From contig DUHJ01000064.1 of NCBI GenBank assembly GCA_013330925.1, positions 1-16,987 on the forward strand: a stretch of 16,987 bases of DNA, read 5' to 3'. Shown in pieces: positions 1 to 6,439 of this stretch (its first letter is position 1; the number at the start of each line of letters is the position of its first letter). Below the pieces are notes generated by a model, which was not told where the DNA came from, did not search any database, and saw only the letters and a list, made by a program, of their open reading frames with translations. A program made the translations under genes and the position numbers. The stretch comes from Candidatus Poseidoniaceae archaeon. GTDB lineage: Archaea; Thermoplasmatota; Poseidoniia; Poseidoniales; Poseidoniaceae.

Positions 1-102
1 GCCTTCGACTTCTTCGGGAGCAACGCATCCTGCGAGTGCTCCGAGGCACATCAGAAGGATGAGGGTGGCCGCCGTGGTTTTTCGTTGATTGAGCATGGTC
101 AT
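1..102 (-). CDS. Lipoprotein, N-terminal part only (gene runs off the left edge)
   Basis: Only the first 34 codons are inside the window. They read as a lipoprotein signal: a basic N-terminus (NQRK), a hydrophobic stretch (ATLILLMCLGALAG) and a lipobox LAGC, with the Cys at residue 26 as the expected lipidation and cleavage site, followed by an acidic start of the mature protein (VAPEEVEG). The protein is therefore expected to be exported and anchored in the membrane by a lipid. A second in-frame ATG lies at 96. I prefer 102 because an AT-rich element (124-132) sits 22 bases upstream of it, a spacing shared by several genes here. The function of the mature part cannot be seen. The gene diverges from the HEAT-repeat-like gene at 212. 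Confidence 0.7.
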   Translation of the reverse strand, partial: MTMLNQRKTTAATLILLMCLGALAGCVAPEEVEG

Positions 103-123
103 GCTTCGTCTCTTCCTTCCAAT

Positions 124-132
124 GGTGTATCC
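124..132 (-). promoter_or_regulatory. Possible TATA-like element for the lipoprotein gene
   Basis: Minus-strand GGATACACC ends 22 bases before the ATG at 102. This fits an archaeal TATA element for a leaderless transcript. The match is weak and rests mainly on position. Confidence 0.25.
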
Positions 133-211
133 ACCTAATCACCGCATTCTCAATTCCCGAACATATGCCTACATACCCTCGGCCAACAAGCCTCGCCATT
201 CGGTTCATATC

Positions 212-1708
212 ATGGGAGGCGTCCCTCGTGTTGTGAAGCGGACCAAGGCGCCGTTGCTTGAGGCCGTGTTTGAGCGGACGGCCACGATCATGTCCGATGC
301 TTTGGAACGAGGCACCCTTGCTTGGCCGCTTCCTGCTCCCCCGCTCATCGACCCAGATTTCCCGCCCTTGATGCCGAACGCACCCGCGGACGTCACCACC
401 TCGGCTTTGTCCTTGTTGCAAGCTGACCGAGGGACCTTTGAGCGTCATCTGGATGACGTCGTCGACCTTGTCGTGCCCCATCGGATGAGTTTGTCCGACG
501 ACCCCTACGAAGTGCACGGACGCTGGCTCGCCAAGCGAACAGACGACATTGCGGGTCGCATCGTGTACCGTCTGACGACCGCCTGGCTGGCCCAGTCCCT
601 TGACCGAGAAGCACCGAACACCGACCGGTGGTGGCTTGCGGTCTCTCTCTTGAATGGGTTGGCGAAAGCCGCGCATGGGCAAGCGGTGCACGAAGGCTAC
701 CACCTTTTGGAGTCCATTGCGCTGGCGCAACGACCCGGCACGTGGCACACCCAGCCCGACGTCGGTCCGCAACACATGGGGTGGAACCCGCACGCGGTGG
801 TGCCCCGCACCACAGAGGTGGAAGCCCACACCGCCGGAACGGAAGCCGCTGCATGGGTCCTCACGCGCCTCGAACAGGGTGACATCGACCGCCGCCTCCT
901 CCTCATCCGCTGGGTGCAACTGCTCCTTGAGCGACCCGGTTTGATCGAACCCCTTGGGCTCATCGACATCCTCCTGCGTCGAGCCGCCGACCCTGAAGCA
1001 GAGGTGGCCGCAAACGTGTGCACCTGCCTCGCCCGTCTGGTTGAACGTGACGCGGAACGCGGTTTGGAGGTCATTCATCGTCTTCACGCGAGGGAGGAAC
1101 TGCCCGTGCGGCGAGGACTTGCTGACGTCTTGACCCGCCTGTTCCGTCGCGTGACCATCCACGCCGTGCCTTTGCTTCATGACATGATGCAAGACGACGA
1201 CGAGAGCGTGTTGGCCGCCGCAAGCGCGACGATGCACGACCTTCGATTCTTGGACCAAGATCAGTGGGTGGCCACGATGGTGAACGCACTCGACCACCCG
1301 GTTCCAATCGTACGTCGCAACGTGGTCATTGGCCTCCGGGACTACATCAGCGCCCGGCCCGAAGACGAAGTTGGCCTGCTCCCAAAAGCGTGGTCGGACG
1401 GCGACGAAGTCGTTCGAACCCGGTTGCGTGAACTGCTGCTGAGGATGGACGAAGTTGACCCCGCGCATCTGGCACGGGTCTGGGAACGGGTCAGCGAAGG
1501 CCGTGAACTCCTGTTGAACGCCATCGAAGCACGCCGACCGGGTCGGTCGGACGAGTGGCGAGCGTGGCTTTCGTCCGAAGGGCCACTGCCCGAAGCGCTC
1601 GTTGCGGAACCTGCAGCGCCAGAGCCGCCGAGCGGAGACGCTGCGGAATTGCCCGAATTGGGGGATGCCTTGGACGTCCTCGACGACGATTTGGGCTTCT
1701 TGGATTGA
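212..1708 (+). CDS. HEAT-repeat-like protein of unknown function
   Basis: This 498-residue soluble protein has no signal peptide or membrane segment. From about residue 215 to 440 it shows repeated amphipathic helix pairs with a HEAT/armadillo look: DPEAEVAANVCTCLARLV, then LPVRRGLADVLTRLF, then ESVLAAASATMHDL, then VPIVRRNVVIGLRDYI, then DEVVRTRLRELLLRM. Such folds are usually protein-binding scaffolds. The N-terminal 200 residues match no family I recognise. The C-terminus is a Pro/Ala linker leading to a very acidic tail ending LDDDLGFLD, possibly a short docking motif. The reading frame is open back to 89, but 41 extra codons would overlap the divergent lipoprotein start. The ATG at 212 (MGGVPRVVKR) is the best start; an ATG at 290 is the alternative. 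The stop lies 3 bases from the convergent membrane-protein gene. No enzyme motif is visible. Confidence 0.75.
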   Translation: MGGVPRVVKRTKAPLLEAVFERTATIMSDALERGTLAWPLPAPPLIDPDFPPLMPNAPADVTTSALSLLQADRGTFERHLDDVVDLVVPHRMSLSDDPYEVHGRWLAKRTDDIAGRIVYRLTTAWLAQSLDREAPNTDRWWLAVSLLNGLAKAAHGQAVHEGYHLLESIALAQRPGTWHTQPDVGPQHMGWNPHAVVPRTTEVEAHTAGTEAAAWVLTRLEQGDIDRRLLLIRWVQLLLERPGLIEPLGLIDILLRRAADPEAEVAANVCTCLARLVERDAERGLEVIHRLHAREELPVRRGLADVLTRLFRRVTIHAVPLLHDMMQDDDESVLAAASATMHDLRFLDQDQWVATMVNALDHPVPIVRRNVVIGLRDYISARPEDEVGLLPKAWSDGDEVVRTRLRELLLRMDEVDPAHLARVWERVSEGRELLLNAIEARRPGRSDEWRAWLSSEGPLPEALVAEPAAPEPPSGDAAELPELGDALDVLDDDLGFLD

Positions 1709-1711
1709 GGA

Positions 1712-2125
1712 TCATTCCTCTTCGCTTAGCGGACCGACCACCGCTCCAACGTACAAGCCGTTGAGCAGAACGAGCAACCCGACCAAGGAGAGCACAAGTC
1801 CTGCGGGCTCTGGCATCCACGCGTCCACCTCGTCTCGCCCGGCACCGTAGGACAACAGCATGAACACCGCTCCAACGGCAACCACCCGAGGCCACATCCC
1901 TGCCGGGTCGTCCCAGAGGTCCAAGGTCGGAAGCAGTCCTTTCGTCGAAAACGTCCTGCGGAACCAAGCGACGTAGAGACAACCCACGCCCGCAAGGCCG
2001 AGGAAACCGGTGCCCATGGCTCCGCTGCCCCATGGCCCGTCCGGGACGAGGTCCACGAAGGTCTGAGCCACAAGCAGGGCACCGGCGATGCCCCACGCCT
2101 CCCAACGACCTTCGGCCACAGCCAC
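1712..2125 (-). CDS. Small membrane protein with about four segments, unknown
   Basis: The 137-residue product has four hydrophobic stretches, at about residues 11-25, 37-55, 80-96 and 107-130, separated by short charged loops (RRTFSTKG; GRDEVDAW). It ends in the acidic tail LSEEE. It is probably an integral membrane protein. I recognise no family motif. The start is GTG at 2125; a second in-frame GTG at 2119 lies 21 bases from the AT-rich element at 2140-2148 and could be the true start. The gene is divergent from the GalU-like gene and convergent with the HEAT-repeat-like gene, so it is probably transcribed alone. Confidence 0.65.
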   Translation of the reverse strand: MAVAEGRWEAWGIAGALLVAQTFVDLVPDGPWGSGAMGTGFLGLAGVGCLYVAWFRRTFSTKGLLPTLDLWDDPAGMWPRVVAVGAVFMLLSYGAGRDEVDAWMPEPAGLVLSLVGLLVLLNGLYVGAVVGPLSEEE

Positions 2126-2139
2126 TGTTCTGGCCGATG

Positions 2140-2148
2140 CTTGAAAGG
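2140..2148. promoter_or_regulatory. Possible shared TATA-like element between divergent genes
   Basis: CTTGAAAGG lies at -31 to -23 relative to the ATG at 2171. Read on the other strand it ends 21 bases before the GTG at 2119. It is placed as expected for leaderless transcription of the GalU-like gene. This is inference from position and from similarity to elements at other genes here. Confidence 0.35.
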
Positions 2149-2170
2149 CTGTCCGACGGCATCACCCGTC

Positions 2171-3031
2171 ATGGCTGCAGTCGAGGATGCTCTCATCGTG
2201 GCCGGCGGGCTTGGGACGAGGATGTTCCCCGTGAGCGCGATGCTGGCTAAGGAAGCGTTGCCCTTGGTGGACGTCCCTGTCCTGACGCATCTGATCCAAG
2301 AGGCCGCCCATGCCGGTGTGAAGCGGGTCCACGTGATTTCACGTCCTGGGAAAGACCTGAGCGCATGGGTGGAAGGGCGAAGTGGATTGGCTTCCTTCCG
2401 TCCTGACATGCACGCTCACCACCTTGATCCCGGCGTCAACGTGGAGGTTTTGATTCACGAGCAACAGGAACAGCGTGGGCTGGGTGACGCGATTTCATGC
2501 GCCCTCCACGCCGTTCAAGGGCCCTTTCTGATTTTGCTGGGTGACAACCTGCTGATGACCGAGCACCGGACCACGGGCGTGCTGGCGCCGTCCACCGCCT
2601 CTCGCGACTTGGTGGAGGCGTTCGAACAAACGGGCCGACCCGTCGCGGGCCTGATGCGCGTCAGTCCCGAAGAATCGACGTCCTTTGGCATGGTCCGCAT
2701 GGAGGACGGGCAAATCCTCGAGGTGATCGAAAAGCCTCCCTTGGGCATGGCTCCGTCCGACCTCGCCCTCTGTGGCCGGTACCTTTGGACAGAAGACGCA
2801 TCACGCTTGCTGGAGCATTACGGCGTCGAGGAACACGGAGAATTGCAAAGCATCCGAGTGCAGGAACACTGGATGAACGACGGTGGCATGGAAGGCGTGG
2901 TGCACGAAAACGCCGTGTGGTACGATGCAGGCCGCCCGCTGCCGTGGTTGAAAGCCCAGATCGACCACGCGCTCCGTCGCGAAGACTTCGGTCCTGAACT
3001 TCGGGAATGGTTGACTTCACGCATGGCGTGA
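2171..3031 (+). CDS. GalU-like sugar-1-phosphate nucleotidyltransferase
   Basis: This 286-residue protein belongs to the NTP_transferase family and is most like UTP--glucose-1-phosphate uridylyltransferase. Such enzymes join an NTP and a sugar-1-phosphate to give an NDP-sugar and pyrophosphate. Visible motifs are the nucleotide-binding loop AGGLGTRMFP (residues 11-20), the sugar-phosphate-side Lys in AKEALPLVD (26-34), RGLGDAI (102-108), the metal-binding LLGDN (122-126), VIEKP, and a late YDAGRPLPWLKAQIDHAL segment resembling the GalU YD-GD-LG-KA region. Length fits GalU (about 290-300). I chose ATG 2171 over the in-frame ATG 2141 because the core begins within 10 residues and an AT-rich element sits 30 bases before it. 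It could supply UDP-glucose to the dehydrogenase-like enzyme encoded at 6440-7270, but it is not linked to it. The exact sugar and nucleotide cannot be read from sequence. Confidence 0.85.
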   Translation: MAAVEDALIVAGGLGTRMFPVSAMLAKEALPLVDVPVLTHLIQEAAHAGVKRVHVISRPGKDLSAWVEGRSGLASFRPDMHAHHLDPGVNVEVLIHEQQEQRGLGDAISCALHAVQGPFLILLGDNLLMTEHRTTGVLAPSTASRDLVEAFEQTGRPVAGLMRVSPEESTSFGMVRMEDGQILEVIEKPPLGMAPSDLALCGRYLWTEDASRLLEHYGVEEHGELQSIRVQEHWMNDGGMEGVVHENAVWYDAGRPLPWLKAQIDHALRREDFGPELREWLTSRMA

Positions 3032-3048
3032 TGCTGCCAGACGCGGCC

Positions 3049-3588
3049 TTAGCGCCGACCTGGGCGCCAGAAGGACATCGGTTCAGGTGGTTCACCCAGG
3101 GCGTGCCGGCCGGCAAGGTGGTCGGCCCGCTCGTTCCATCGATGGCCACGGTGGGCCCGGACGTGGTCCCAACGAACGGTGTGTTGGGCCGACACTTCAC
3201 GCCACAATTCCTGAACGCGTTGAACCAACGCGCGGTTGGCTTTGGCTTTCCATGAGCCGTCGGCCAGATTTCCCGCATAGATGGAATCAGCACGAATCAA
3301 GGCGGTGCATGCGGAGTCTTGCATCAACAACCAGCGAAGGGCGTGGGCAAAGGCCGACAATTCCGCGGTGTTGTTCGAACCGACTTCGGCCCCGAGGTAA
3401 CCCTTTGCGTCGGAATCGGTCACCACCGAACCTGCTTCTTCGTGGACCAATTCACCTGAACCACGGCCGTGAGGCAGGTCCCCGGACACGACCACAAAGG
3501 CCCATGAAGCCGGCGTGGAGGCGTCCACATCGCGGTTACCTGGGCACGAACCGTCCACGTAAATCGTCCAGTCCGGGGTGGCGTCCAT
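3049..3588 (-). CDS. rnhA: Ribonuclease HI
   Basis: RNase HI cuts the RNA strand of RNA:DNA hybrids, removing primers and R-loops, using two metal ions. All catalytic positions are visible in the 179-residue product: D12 in IYVDGSCPGN, E76 in NNTAELSAF, D101 in IRADSIYAGN, and D156 in the H-R-G-H-x-x-N-E-R-A-D block with the catalytic-loop His at 146. A longer than usual insertion of about 35 residues lies between the first two strands (roughly 18-70). The ATG at 3588 is preferred to the in-frame ATG at 3624, because the latter lies inside gcvH and a purine-rich stretch GAGGAAGGGG sits just before 3588. It starts 13 bases after the gcvH stop, so the two are probably co-transcribed. It converges with the GalU-like gene. 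Confidence 0.93.
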   Translation of the reverse strand: MDATPDWTIYVDGSCPGNRDVDASTPASWAFVVVSGDLPHGRGSGELVHEEAGSVVTDSDAKGYLGAEVGSNNTAELSAFAHALRWLLMQDSACTALIRADSIYAGNLADGSWKAKANRALVQRVQELWREVSAQHTVRWDHVRAHRGHRWNERADHLAGRHALGEPPEPMSFWRPGRR

Positions 3589-3601
3589 GGACGCCCCTTC
3601 C

Positions 3602-3985
3602 TCACTCACCGAGCATGGCGGCATAGGCCGCAGCGTCCATCAAACCGTCCAATGCGGACATGTCATCAAGGCGCATGCGCACGATCCAGCCCTCGCCATA
3701 GGGGTCGCTGTTCATCCGCTCTGGTTCGTCTTCAAGGGCGTCGTTGACCGCAACAATTTCACCGGCAAGAGGTGCGAAAATGGGGGAAGCGGACTTGACG
3801 GACTCCACAACAGCGAATTCGCCCATGTCGTCCATGGTGTCTCCCTCTGAGGGGAGTTCGATGTAGACGATGTCGGTCAACGCGTCTTGTGCGTGGTCGG
3901 TGATGCCAATGGCAACAAGGTCACCTTCCACGCGCAACCATTCGTGTTCAGGCGTGTAGCGTAGGCCATCCGGGATTTCGCTCAT
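3602..3985 (-). CDS. gcvH: Glycine cleavage system H protein (lipoyl carrier)
   Basis: GcvH carries the aminomethyl group from P protein to T protein on a lipoyl-lysine arm during glycine breakdown. The 127-residue product has the family's normal length and order: RYTPEHEWLRVEGD (9-22), GITDHAQDALTDIVYIELP (27-45), the lipoylation site ESVKSAS with Lys at residue 64, and the glycine-rich NSDPYGEGWIVRM segment (92-104). The P and T proteins and lipoate enzymes are not in this window. The minus-strand element GTTCTTGAACC (4006-4016) lies 21 bases before the ATG, so it may have its own promoter even though the upstream gene stops only 43 bases away. rnhA follows after 13 bases. Confidence 0.96.
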   Translation of the reverse strand: MSEIPDGLRYTPEHEWLRVEGDLVAIGITDHAQDALTDIVYIELPSEGDTMDDMGEFAVVESVKSASPIFAPLAGEIVAVNDALEDEPERMNSDPYGEGWIVRMRLDDMSALDGLMDAAAYAAMLGE

Positions 3986-4005
3986 GCACCTGCGTCAGCC
4001 TCCGC

Positions 4006-4016
4006 GGTTCAAGAAC
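4006..4016 (-). promoter_or_regulatory. Possible TATA-like element for gcvH
   Basis: Minus-strand GTTCTTGAACC, a perfect palindrome around its centre (GTTC...GAAC), ends 21 bases before the gcvH ATG. The same core (GTTCTTGA) occurs at the same distance before the first TerB-like gene. A purine-rich GGAGG between element and start is an alternative initiation signal. Confidence 0.3.
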
Positions 4017-4028
4017 GCACCGTCGAGT

Positions 4029-4370
4029 TCAGGCTTCTTCATCGAGTGCATCGCGAAGCGCGTCCGCCTCGAGCCGGGCCCATGCACGGCTGCTTCGCTC
4101 CTTTTGCTCAAGGTCGGACATTTCTTCTTTCAACCGACCCGTCATCGCCTCTTCTCCTTCTTCCGGAAACATGGCAACGAGGCTTGGAGCACCTTGCCTC
4201 AAGGCCACACCGGCCGCGACCAGCACGGCCCCGAGCAAGAGCACCAGCGTTCCTGATTCGGAGAGGTCGAGCGTCGTCCGCATGCTCTGGAGACCGAAGG
4301 CCCAAGCGAGCAAGACGGTCAGTCCACCCCCGATGAGCAGGCGTTGAGCCATCAACGCCGGAGGCAACAT
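4029..4370 (-). CDS. Small two-segment membrane protein with charged tail
   Basis: The 113-residue product has two hydrophobic segments, at about residues 11-28 and 40-58, then a highly charged helical tail (about 70-113, rich in E, R, K and A) that could form a coiled coil on the cytoplasmic face. No family is recognised. The ATG at 4370 is chosen because an AT-rich element (4392-4402) lies 22 bases before it; an in-frame ATG at 4352 would remove only six residues. It lies 39 bases after the THEP1-like gene and 43 bases before gcvH on the same strand, so it could belong to one transcript with them. Confidence 0.6.
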   Translation of the reverse strand: MLPPALMAQRLLIGGGLTVLLAWAFGLQSMRTTLDLSESGTLVLLLGAVLVAAGVALRQGAPSLVAMFPEEGEEAMTGRLKEEMSDLEQKERSSRAWARLEADALRDALDEEA

Positions 4371-4391
4371 GGTGCGATGAAGGGCCTCTCC

Positions 4392-4402
4392 GTCTTGAAC
4401 GT
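4392..4402 (-). promoter_or_regulatory. Possible TATA-like element for the 4370 gene
   Basis: Minus-strand ACGTTCAAGAC ends 22 bases before the ATG at 4370. It resembles other elements in the window that carry TTCAA or TTGAA at this distance. Support is positional only. Confidence 0.25.
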
Positions 4403-4409
4403 GGTGCGT

Positions 4410-4991
4410 TCAGTAGGTCTCACGCATCAGCTTGTGAATCTTGTACGGCAGGAGGGCACGGTTGACGGGCGTCACTTCGAGGATGCGTCCGTCGTCCCGT
4501 CGGCGAATGTCCTGGAGCAGGGGGTGTCGGCTCTTCTTGTGCAGGGTCAACAAGGTCGGCTTGTCGACTTTGAGGACCTCGCGCACGGCCTCGACATAGG
4601 CCTCGGATTCAACGGTGAACTTTCCAATCTCATCGATGACGATGACTTCGGATTCCTCCCTTGCCCGGCGCAGGGCGGGAATGGCGACGCGCTCCAGTTC
4701 TGCAAGGTCCAAGCCAAGGCCGAGGACCCGGAGGCGGTCGTCGTTGCTCCGATGGGCGATGATGCCTTCATCGCCGGACACGATGTCAATGATCTTGTAC
4801 CCTTGGCGCTCGCTACCCTCGAGGATCGGTTCCATGCGCAGCCCGGCCAAAATGAGGGTGTTTGGATCGCCTCCACGCATCCGAAGTTCTCGGACCCGTT
4901 CGTCCTCAATCATCTCGAGGACTTTGCTCATCACGGCAGATTTCCCTGAGCGGGGCAAGCCAGTGATACCGATTTTTGGGTGAAGTCCCAT
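4410..4991 (-). CDS. THEP1-like nucleoside-triphosphatase
   Basis: This 193-residue P-loop protein matches the archaeal THEP1 (NTPase_1) family, which hydrolyses NTPs in vitro; its cell role is unsettled. Visible motifs are Walker A GLPRSGKS (residues 11-18) directly after an N-terminal strand, GYKIIDIVSGDEGIIAH (64-80) at the usual family position, and Walker B VIVIDEIGKF (116-125). THEP1 proteins are near 180 residues, so length fits. The frame is open to 5138, but the ATG at 4991 is well supported: it has GGGAGG (5000-5005) eight bases before it and a clear TATA box (5038-5043) further up. An upstream start would run into the neighbouring TerB-like gene. It is probably the first gene of a minus-strand series toward gcvH and rnhA. 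Confidence 0.85.
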   Translation of the reverse strand: MGLHPKIGITGLPRSGKSAVMSKVLEMIEDERVRELRMRGGDPNTLILAGLRMEPILEGSERQGYKIIDIVSGDEGIIAHRSNDDRLRVLGLGLDLAELERVAIPALRRAREESEVIVIDEIGKFTVESEAYVEAVREVLKVDKPTLLTLHKKSRHPLLQDIRRRDDGRILEVTPVNRALLPYKIHKLMRETY

Positions 4992-5033
4992 GATGACATC
5001 CTCCCAAATCGAGCGTTTGGAACATCGGGGCAG

Positions 5034-5046
5034 CCCGTATAAACCC
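5034..5046 (-). promoter_or_regulatory. TATA box upstream of the THEP1-like gene
   Basis: Minus-strand GGGTTTATACGGG is the best TATA-box match in the window. Transcription about 25 bases downstream would begin near 5012 and leave a leader of about 20 bases that contains the ribosome binding site GGGAGG (5000-5005). This gene thus differs from neighbours that look leaderless. Confidence 0.55.
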
Positions 5047-5083
5047 TGTTGCGAACGATGCCGAAATGTCCGGAATCCGGTAT

Positions 5084-5503
5084 TCATACGGTGCTCTCGT
5101 GCAGCGAGGCCATCCAATTCAACCCTGATTCGACCCAAATGAAGGCCTCTTCAAGCAACGATGACTCAACGTCCAAGGCCTTGCACATCTGACGAAGCAA
5201 GCGAACTTCCTCCTTGTCGTAGGCCCCGTCCACCGCGGCAACATAGGCCGCCAGAAAGAGCACGGTTCTGGCGTGCTTGCCGTCAATCTCGGCCAGGGAG
5301 GCCGACCACAACGGCGGGTCCGTGAGTTGGTTCCGTAGGCCCGCTCGGGCTTCGGGATGCAGCATCACGGCCCCCATGATCGATTCAACGCAGGCCGCTT
5401 CTTCGGCCACGATGGCCCCGTCGGCGGCAGCGACCGCGACCAGCACTTCCAGCAGCGCATGACGCTGTTCAAGCGGAAGGTCCAGCGCCGCCGCCAAGAG
5501 CAC
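5084..5503 (-). CDS. TerB-like helical protein, second of a tandem pair
   Basis: The 139-residue all-helical product resembles the TerB-like fold. It has two acidic motifs of the DGxxxxEE type: AAADGAIVAEE (about 26-35) and VDGAYDKEEV (91-100). In TerB these acidic sites are linked to metal binding. It aligns without gaps over about 130 residues with the product of the gene just upstream: Leu-Pro at 9-10, His/Ser-Pro at 49-50, Asp-Gly at 92-93, Trp-Met at 130-131. The start is GTG at 5503, four bases after the upstream stop, giving TGA-TCCT-GTG, so translation is probably coupled. The matching N-terminus of the paralogue supports this start. No signal peptide or membrane segment is visible. 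The specific role is unknown. Confidence 0.7.
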   Translation of the reverse strand: MLLAAALDLPLEQRHALLEVLVAVAAADGAIVAEEAACVESIMGAVMLHPEARAGLRNQLTDPPLWSASLAEIDGKHARTVLFLAAYVAAVDGAYDKEEVRLLRQMCKALDVESSLLEEAFIWVESGLNWMASLHESTV

Positions 5504-5507
5504 AGGA

Positions 5508-5936
5508 TCACGCCAAGTCGTTCAACAGGGCATAGCCCTCGTTCATCCAAGCATAGCCGTCCTCGGTCCACTTGAGGAGGCGGTCCACGGCGTCCGTGGA
5601 GAGACCCAGATGGGTCGCGATGTCCTTCAGCGCTTCGAGTTCATCGTCGTCCACGTTGCCGTCGGCTGCGGCCATCAACACCGAATCACGCAGAGCGAGA
5701 CGCCCGGCTTCTGGGCCAAGGTCCTTCATGCACTCTTCCAGCGGCGGGGGTACCTTCAACGCGGAACGGATGGATTTTCGCTGGTTTGGCGACAAAAGCG
5801 CTGTACCAAGCCGTTGTTCGAACATGGCCATTTCGTCAACGGTCAGTTCGTCGTCAACGCGGGTCATGAACGCCAACACCTTGGCGTAGGCAAACCGCTC
5901 CTCTTGGGGAAGCTTGTGCAGGGTGTCGGGCAGCAT
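5508..5936 (-). CDS. TerB-like helical protein, first of a tandem pair
   Basis: The 142-residue soluble helical protein is paralogous to the product encoded just downstream. The C-terminal half carries an intact acidic motif AAADGNVDDDELEAL (89-103). The N-terminal one is altered to VDDELTVDEM (27-36), with Asp replacing the usual Gly. The C-terminus (TEDGYAWMNEGYALLNDL) matches the partner's ESGLNWMASLHES. The frame is open to 6038, giving a basic, Arg/Trp-rich extension. I chose ATG 5936 because it aligns exactly with the paralogue's start and because GTTCTTGAGG (5957-5966) lies 21 bases upstream. A role in metal or stress response is suggested only by the fold; no tellurite-resistance partners are present. 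Confidence 0.7.
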   Translation of the reverse strand: MLPDTLHKLPQEERFAYAKVLAFMTRVDDELTVDEMAMFEQRLGTALLSPNQRKSIRSALKVPPPLEECMKDLGPEAGRLALRDSVLMAAADGNVDDDELEALKDIATHLGLSTDAVDRLLKWTEDGYAWMNEGYALLNDLA

Positions 5937-5956
5937 GGGGTGAAGGCTGCAACGCC

Positions 5957-5966
5957 CCTCAAGAAC
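5957..5966 (-). promoter_or_regulatory. Possible TATA-like element for the TerB-like pair
   Basis: Minus-strand GTTCTTGAGG ends 21 bases before the ATG at 5936. It shares GTTCTTGA with the element at the same distance before gcvH. Positional inference only. Confidence 0.3.
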
Positions 5967-6046
5967 CCAACGGCGAAGCACACGCCTCCGGAACCAACAC
6001 AGAAGGTCCAGAGCATCGCCGAAACGGTTCATGGCCAAGCACGAGA

Positions 6047-6057
6047 CTCAAAGAAGG
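6047..6057 (+). promoter_or_regulatory. Possible TATA-like element for the DUF2237 gene
   Basis: CTCAAAGAAGG begins 30 bases before the ATG at 6077, the distance expected for an archaeal TATA element of a leaderless transcript. No ribosome binding site is visible in the gap. Confidence 0.35.
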
Positions 6058-6076
6058 GCGTGATGCACAGACCTCC

Positions 6077-6439
6077 ATGGAACCCTCCTTGAACGTGCAT
6101 GGCCAACGCCTCGAAGCGTGCTCTGTGGACCCGCTGACCGGCTGGTACCGGGACGGGTGCTGCAACACCGACGAGCACGACCGTGGGCTCCATACGGTGT
6201 GTTGCATCGTCAACGAAGCCTTCCTGAATTTTGCGAAAGAAGCGGGCAACGACCTGATGACGCCGGCGCCTCAGTTCAACTTCCCCGGCTTGAAGCCGGG
6301 AAACCAATGGTGCGTGTGCGCCGCGACCTGGCGCGCCGCGGCCGAAGCGGGGGCAGCATGCCCTGTGGACCTCGAGGCGACCCACCAACGGACGCTCGAC
6401 GTGGTGCCGTTGGAACTGCTTGAGTTGCACGCCGTGTGA
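6077..6439 (+). CDS. DUF2237 family protein
   Basis: The 120-residue product matches the DUF2237 family closely along its length: LEACSVDPLTGWYRDGCCNT (12-31), the HTVCC block (39-43), FLNFAKEAGNDLMTPAPQF (49-67), FPGLKPGNQWCVCAATW (69-85) and LEATHQRTLDVVPLELLELHAV (99-120). Eight Cys are present (15, 28, 29, 42, 43, 79, 81, 95), mostly in conserved motifs, which suggests metal or redox chemistry, but the family's function is not established. It is a single-gene plus-strand unit. Its stop codon abuts the stop of the convergent dehydrogenase gene with no spacer (TGA directly followed by TCA). Confidence 0.9.
   Translation: MEPSLNVHGQRLEACSVDPLTGWYRDGCCNTDEHDRGLHTVCCIVNEAFLNFAKEAGNDLMTPAPQFNFPGLKPGNQWCVCAATWRAAAEAGAACPVDLEATHQRTLDVVPLELLELHAV

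Noticed and set aside
1491..2165. Two long minus-strand frames overlapping the membrane-protein gene and the end of the HEAT-repeat-like gene
   Set aside because: They conflict with better supported frames. Their products are Arg/Gly/Pro-rich with frameshifted composition and no hydrophobic pattern.
4600..4949. Plus-strand frame across the THEP1-like gene
   Set aside because: It is antisense to the Walker A and Walker B coding region and has no recognisable motif of its own.
5937..6038. N-terminal extension of the first TerB-like protein to 6038
   Set aside because: The extension is Arg/Trp-rich and has no counterpart in the paralogue, whose start aligns exactly with ATG 5936. A promoter-like element also lies inside it. 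It remains a possibility.
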